Positions 15,483-18,724 of a stretch of 18,724 nt of DNA are shown here, piece by piece. Source of the DNA: an uncultured Limosilactobacillus sp. (GTDB lineage: Bacteria > Bacillota > Bacilli > Lactobacillales > Lactobacillaceae); assembly GCF_934202235.1 (NCBI RefSeq), contig NZ_CAKPXS010000034.1, positions 1 through 18,724 on the forward strand. The letters are read 5' to 3'. The notes below the pieces were generated by a model. That model had not been told where the DNA came from, did not search any database, and worked only from the letters and a program-made list of their open reading frames with translations. The first letter of the stretch is position 1. The number at the start of each line of letters is the position of its first letter. Position numbers and translations under genes: made by a program.

Positions 15483-15509
15483 CAACCAACGATTTAACGG
15501 AGTAATTTA

Positions 15510-16556
15510 ATGTTCAAGAAAAAACGCAAATGCCCAAAATGCCAGCACCCGTACAATAAGGGCGATAAATTTTGTGAAAAGTGCGGCTATGATTTAAGGG
15601 AGATCCGCCGCACCAAACGACATTGGCCAACTTGGCTGAAGTATGTTGGGCTCGCCGTCCTGGTTCTTATCCTCATTGCCTCGCTGTGGTATGTCATCAG
15701 CCCAACCATGGACTATCAAGCAATTATTCACCATACCTATACTGGCGGCGACTACCAAAATGCACTCGGGGCCAGCATTACAGACGACCTCTCCAGCACT
15801 TATCGCTTTGCTTCATTTTTCTTGTGTGCCAGTTTGCTAGGCTTAGCTATCGTTTTCGCCAAGTACCTCAAAAAACCGCGGAAACTAACAATTGCTATGA
15901 TTGCAATTATTGAAGTAGTCACTATCGGGGGTGTCGTCCTTAATTACAACCACAACCACAGCTTTTCCCTTTCCAGCAGTAAGCTGGGAGCTTCCTACAC
16001 CAAGGAAACCTTAAGCGGGTCCATTTGGCGTTACTCGTATTATAAGGACAAACAAGATCAAGATACCGACAGCGGTGACTGCCAAAACCAAATTACCAAG
16101 GATGTCGGTGGCAATAAGTACTCACACGTCTTCCTCAAGTTCAACAGTGACGGCACCTTGGGCGTCAATATCAACCCTTACTGGCAGGATGACGACCAAA
16201 AAGCATACGACCATAGTGAAAGTAGCGATTACCGGACAGTCGGTAACTGGGACGTCACGGCCAGTGGCAAGGTCCGGATCAGTTGGGACGAGACCGATAC
16301 CGGGGCTTACAAGTATGAAACCGTCAAGGTTAAGAAAAAGCACCATAAGAAACACCACAAGAAGTATACGTACAAGCAAGAACTGACACCACAGTTCTTG
16401 GATTCCTATGGCAACCCCGACACAACGTTGCCACGCTACTTTCCTGGCGATTCGATTGAAGGACACGCCAGCTTTGGGATCAAAACACTCAAGATTGATG
16501 GGGTTCTCTTCCAAACTCCTTCAAAGGACGGCAGCGTTGATGATAATGTTCGTTAG
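15510..16556 (+). CDS. Cassette protein 3: zinc-ribbon, three-span membrane protein with His/Lys-rich loop
   Basis: The 348-residue protein begins with a zinc ribbon: Cys8, Cys11, Cys22, Cys25 (CPKC and CEKC). Membrane segments follow at about 42-63, 99-118 and 125-145, then an outer domain of about 200 residues. That domain looks beta-rich, with HVFLKFNSDGTLGVNI followed by a W-containing strand (GNWDVTASGKVRISW), as in small barrel proteins. It also holds the unusual stretch KKKHHKKHHKKY. A cytoplasmic zinc ribbon on a membrane anchor with an outer domain is seen in envelope proteins such as TcaA and YvbJ; that comparison is about layout only. GGAG lies 8 bases before ATG 15510, 27 bases after the previous gene's stop. 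Function unknown. Confidence 0.8.
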   Translation: MFKKKRKCPKCQHPYNKGDKFCEKCGYDLREIRRTKRHWPTWLKYVGLAVLVLILIASLWYVISPTMDYQAIIHHTYTGGDYQNALGASITDDLSSTYRFASFFLCASLLGLAIVFAKYLKKPRKLTIAMIAIIEVVTIGGVVLNYNHNHSFSLSSSKLGASYTKETLSGSIWRYSYYKDKQDQDTDSGDCQNQITKDVGGNKYSHVFLKFNSDGTLGVNINPYWQDDDQKAYDHSESSDYRTVGNWDVTASGKVRISWDETDTGAYKYETVKVKKKHHKKHHKKYTYKQELTPQFLDSYGNPDTTLPRYFPGDSIEGHASFGIKTLKIDGVLFQTPSKDGSVDDNVR

Positions 16557-16572
16557 TAGAAAGGTGATTTAT

Positions 16573-17424
16573 ATGAAATACGTTAAAAGATTTTTCCTCG
16601 CCATCATCGTGATCTGCTCGTTAGTGGGCATCACCAGTGTGACGACAGCTCATGCCGGCTCTGGATACAACATCCACGGCATTACCCGCCCAATGGCTGA
16701 ACGCTGGGCCTGGTGGCACTTCTACACTTCCAACAACGGTCAAGCACCAAATGGGACCGAAAAGATTCCGATTGACAACCAACATTTTCGCGTAATCTCC
16801 TGGTGGACCAAGGGCCACAAGCGGATTGTTGTTAAAATCTTGAAAAAAGTCCCCGCAGGTGGTGAACAGGAATTCCGGGTTTACCGGGTCTCACCCGCTG
16901 GAAACTTGAAGCTGAGAGATGATCAGGACTCGATCGGTGAAGGAGTCACAATCTGGAACATTGTTAGCCGTGAATACCATTCCTTAGATACTAAGGAGTC
17001 ATCGCAGCAAATTAATTCAATGTCTAAGGACGACCTGCACTACGACACCATCACGCCGATGCAAACCGCCGCTGCGGTCTTGATTTACTACGACCATGTT
17101 CAAAATGGAAGCTTCGTAAAAAAGGGTCTTCAGGAAAACGGCTTTAATCTGAGTCAGACCCGTGTCACCAAGAAGGACCTCGCCCACCCTGGCCGTGGGA
17201 TTGCTTACGGACTCAAACCGATTAATGATAACGTCCAAGAATACTTCTATACGATTAACAAGAAGGGCGAGGTCTACTTTTACGTTAACGGCAATATGCA
17301 TCCGTTCAAAGTGGTCAAGTTGAACACAATCATCAAATACATCAACACCACCAAACAACAAGGAAAAGTTCGGCAAATTGCTGGGATGTTCCACGTTGAA
17401 GACGTCAAGCCAATGCGCAAGTAA
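16573..17424 (+). CDS. Cassette protein 4: secreted two-domain protein
   Basis: The 283-residue protein starts with a clear signal peptide: basic MKYVKR, a hydrophobic core, and an AHA cleavage site at residues 26-28. There is no lipobox cysteine and no LPxTG anchor, so it is probably released or held by the membrane partners. Residues 30-150 form a Trp/Tyr-rich domain (RWAWWHFY, ISWWTKGHKR). Residues 160-283 match the outer domain of cassette protein 1: AAAVLIYYDHV, LQENGFNLS, FYTINKKGEVYFYV. AAGGTGATTTAT precedes ATG 16573; the longer frame from 16408 overlaps the previous gene and was not used. Function unknown. Confidence 0.8.
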   Translation: MKYVKRFFLAIIVICSLVGITSVTTAHAGSGYNIHGITRPMAERWAWWHFYTSNNGQAPNGTEKIPIDNQHFRVISWWTKGHKRIVVKILKKVPAGGEQEFRVYRVSPAGNLKLRDDQDSIGEGVTIWNIVSREYHSLDTKESSQQINSMSKDDLHYDTITPMQTAAAVLIYYDHVQNGSFVKKGLQENGFNLSQTRVTKKDLAHPGRGIAYGLKPINDNVQEYFYTINKKGEVYFYVNGNMHPFKVVKLNTIIKYINTTKQQGKVRQIAGMFHVEDVKPMRK

Positions 17425-17450
17425 TAAACTTCAGAAAAAGGATTTTAAAA

Positions 17451-18104
17451 ATGTATTGTAAATACTGCGGTTATAAACTAGAAAAGAAGTCGAAGTTCTG
17501 CCCAAATTGTGGGAAACAACTGATTGAAGACACAAAGCCAAACAAAACAACTGAATCCGTTGAAAAGAAAACAGCTCACAATAATGTCACCCCAAAGCGT
17601 CAGCACCATAAATTGATCATCAGTCTCCTCATCGTTGTGATCGTTTTGATGGCAGGCTGGCTCGGATGGTGGAAGTACCAGCACCCAAGTCTAAAGAAGG
17701 CAGTTCCGGGTTCGATTTACAAGGTCACTATTAGTACTAAATATGATGGCAAGAAGATCACAGGAGGCGTTGGATATTTCATTTTTACTAAAGATGGACA
17801 ATATGCACTAGTCGACACCAAAAAAGAAGCTACTGCCTTTGAAAACGAAGATTATAAGCAAGCAGCCAAGAACTGGGAAGATGATCAGACAAGGTATAAA
17901 TACCATGTTGAAAACAACAAGGTTATTGATATGCATTACTATGTTCCCGGAACTTCAGAGGATGAACATCGCAAGCTCACCGTTAACAATATTGACAGAA
18001 CCCACTTGACAACAACATTCAAAAACAACGAATCTGCAATTGGTGCTGATATACCTAAGAATTCACATGTCAAATTTGTTAAAATTGGAGAAACCAAATC
18101 CTAA
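17451..18104 (+). CDS. Cassette protein 5: zinc-ribbon, single-span protein
   Basis: The 217-residue protein begins with a zinc ribbon (Cys3, Cys6, Cys17, Cys20; CKYC and CPNC). A polar linker and one membrane segment (about 54-74) follow, then an outer domain of about 140 residues. The outer part starts with VPGSIYKVTIS and has a FIFTKDGQYALV strand pair, similar in style to the outer domain of cassette protein 3. Cytoplasmic ribbon and outside domain are expected from the positive residues before the membrane segment. AAGGATTTTAAAA precedes ATG 17451, 26 bases after the previous stop. It looks richer in A and T than its neighbours. The next terminator downstream is the one in the right copy of the direct repeat. 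Confidence 0.8.
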   Translation: MYCKYCGYKLEKKSKFCPNCGKQLIEDTKPNKTTESVEKKTAHNNVTPKRQHHKLIISLLIVVIVLMAGWLGWWKYQHPSLKKAVPGSIYKVTISTKYDGKKITGGVGYFIFTKDGQYALVDTKKEATAFENEDYKQAAKNWEDDQTRYKYHVENNKVIDMHYYVPGTSEDEHRKLTVNNIDRTHLTTTFKNNESAIGADIPKNSHVKFVKIGETKS

Positions 18105-18175
18105 TCAAAAAGTGGCTGTGCCATAAGCTTCCTTTCCTATTTGGTTGGAGAATAATCCAAAGATTTCCGTTAAAT

Positions 18176-18256
18176 AAAAAAGAAGAGGTCATCCTGATCT
18201 CCAGTAGTGAACGCGTCCTTGCCCACGCTTCGTTCTGGATGTCGAGAGACTTCTAA
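18176..18256 (+). pseudogene. 3' fragment of the orphan gene
   Basis: These 27 codons, ending in ASFWMSRDF and TAA, match the end of the orphan protein with two residue changes (Ile to Val, Asp to His). No start codon or ribosome binding site is attached, so it is a remnant or recombination scar. Confidence 0.85.
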
Positions 18257-18271
18257 GTTGCCTATATAACG

Positions 18272-18312
18272 AACCCCCATCGCTAGCCACAAGAGGTCAA
18301 CGGTGGGGTTTT
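18272..18312 (+). terminator. Terminator of the cassette (repeat copy)
   Basis: AACCCC pairs with GGGGTT, with further pairing of ATCG to CGGT inside, followed by TTTT. It is the first good terminator after the five cassette genes. Confidence 0.65.
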
Positions 18313-18320
18313 ACTATCGA

Positions 18321-18355
18321 GACACCCGACCTATTTGCTGGATAGGTCGGGTGTC
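18321..18355. repeat. Perfect 14-bp inverted repeat at the right edge
   Basis: GACACCCGACCTAT (18321-18334) and ATAGGTCGGGTGTC (18342-18355) around a 7-base loop. Neither side has a good T-run, so a plain terminator is uncertain. It begins exactly where the direct repeat ends. Confidence 0.7.
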
Positions 18356-18384
18356 ATTTGCTCAAAAACAGCTTTTGAAATTCA

Positions 18385-18636
18385 TTAGAGGGACAGCTTA
18401 ATCAGACTCAGGATAATCTCGATGATGAAAATAACGATCACCACTACTGCAATCCAAAAGGTGCCCTTATTTTGGCGGTCCAGGGGGATGGTCAGTTGTG
18501 ATTCAATTAGGGCTAAACTACCAATAATATTAAGCACTGACGCGGCGATCTGGTTTTTGATCAGAGTACTGCTAAACAATACCAAGACGGCACCAATCGC
18601 GGCGAAAATGATGGCTTTAGCTTTTTGTTGGGTCAT
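18385..18636 (-). CDS. Small membrane protein, 83 residues
   Basis: The protein has a short basic N-terminus (MTQQKAK) and hydrophobic segments at about 8-23, 30-46 and 59-80, with a polar loop (PLDRQNKG) before the last one. AAAGGAG lies 7 bases before ATG 18636. I do not recognise a family. It may be single-gene; upstream the window ends within its likely control region. Confidence 0.65.
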   Translation of the reverse strand: MTQQKAKAIIFAAIGAVLVLFSSTLIKNQIAASVLNIIGSLALIESQLTIPLDRQNKGTFWIAVVVIVIFIIEIILSLIKLSL

Positions 18637-18658
18637 GTGATGGCTCCTTTTCTACTTA

Positions 18659-18697
18659 AAGTCAAGTTATATCAGTACTTAGCGACTGTATTGACTT
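18659..18697. promoter_or_regulatory. Hairpin upstream of the small membrane protein gene
   Basis: AAGTCAA (18659-18665) pairs with TTGACTT (18691-18697), with CAGT/ACTG inside. It may be a leader stem of the minus-strand gene, or, with TTTTTT at 18702-18707, part of a plus-strand terminator. The window edge prevents a decision. Confidence 0.35.
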
Positions 18698-18724
18698 GGC
18701 TTTTTTAGATTATTATGTTCAATA

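Larger units (their letters stand above)
18176..18322 (+). repeat. Direct repeat, right copy
   Basis: This is the second copy of the 12342-12487 sequence, same orientation, holding the coding end of the orphan gene and its terminator but no start or upstream part. Confidence 0.9.

Noticed and set aside
14562..15485. Minus-strand frames of 67-93 codons under the coiled-coil gene
   Set aside because: They mirror a repetitive coding region on the plus strand and have no ribosome binding sites.

Overview
The window looks like chromosome of a moderate-GC member of the Lactobacillaceae, possibly Limosilactobacillus-like. This is inferred from three things: strong AGGAGG-type ribosome binding sites with TTGACA/TATAAT promoters, a T-box on a methionine-type operon (the usual control in this group), and a zinc-type ROK fructokinase. 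I see no tRNA, rRNA, CRISPR array or transposase gene.

Positions 1-2340 hold a minus-strand GIY-YIG protein. Divergent from it is an overlapping pair: a DNPH1/Rcl-like deoxynucleotide N-hydrolase and a calcineurin-type metallophosphoesterase. Positions 2300-5970 are a minus-strand operon read from a T-box leader whose candidate specifier is AUG. Its genes are a MetE-like methyltransferase, a cyclase-family metal hydrolase, and an APC amino-acid permease that is frameshifted at an A7 run. Next come a minus-strand fructokinase coupled to an unlisted 49-residue membrane protein with a TTG start (6887-7036), and a divergent msrA. A MarR regulator follows, with a perfect palindrome in its own promoter, and behind it a B3/B4 tRNA-binding-domain protein. 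Positions 9050-12480 carry two proteins I cannot assign, a YbaK/ProX-type prolyl-tRNA deacylase, and a 168-residue orphan protein preceded by a strongly folded RNA.

The accessory-looking part is 12340-18322. About 146 bp, covering the last 27 codons of the orphan gene plus its terminator, recurs as an imperfect direct repeat at 18176-18322. Between the copies lies a long AT-rich non-coding region, with an intrinsic terminator just before the first start codon, and then five plus-strand genes. Their products are: a coiled-coil, three-segment membrane protein with an outside domain; a membrane coiled-coil protein with 14-residue repeats, whose reading frame is closed by a stop at codon 10; a zinc-ribbon membrane protein with a His/Lys-rich outer loop; a secreted protein whose C-terminal domain resembles that of the first protein; and a second zinc-ribbon, single-span protein. 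I read this as an uncharacterised cell-envelope cassette, and it is the best candidate here for an undescribed system. The repeat pair suggests it arrived, or can leave, by recombination at the orphan gene's 3' end. A small membrane protein gene closes the window on the minus strand.
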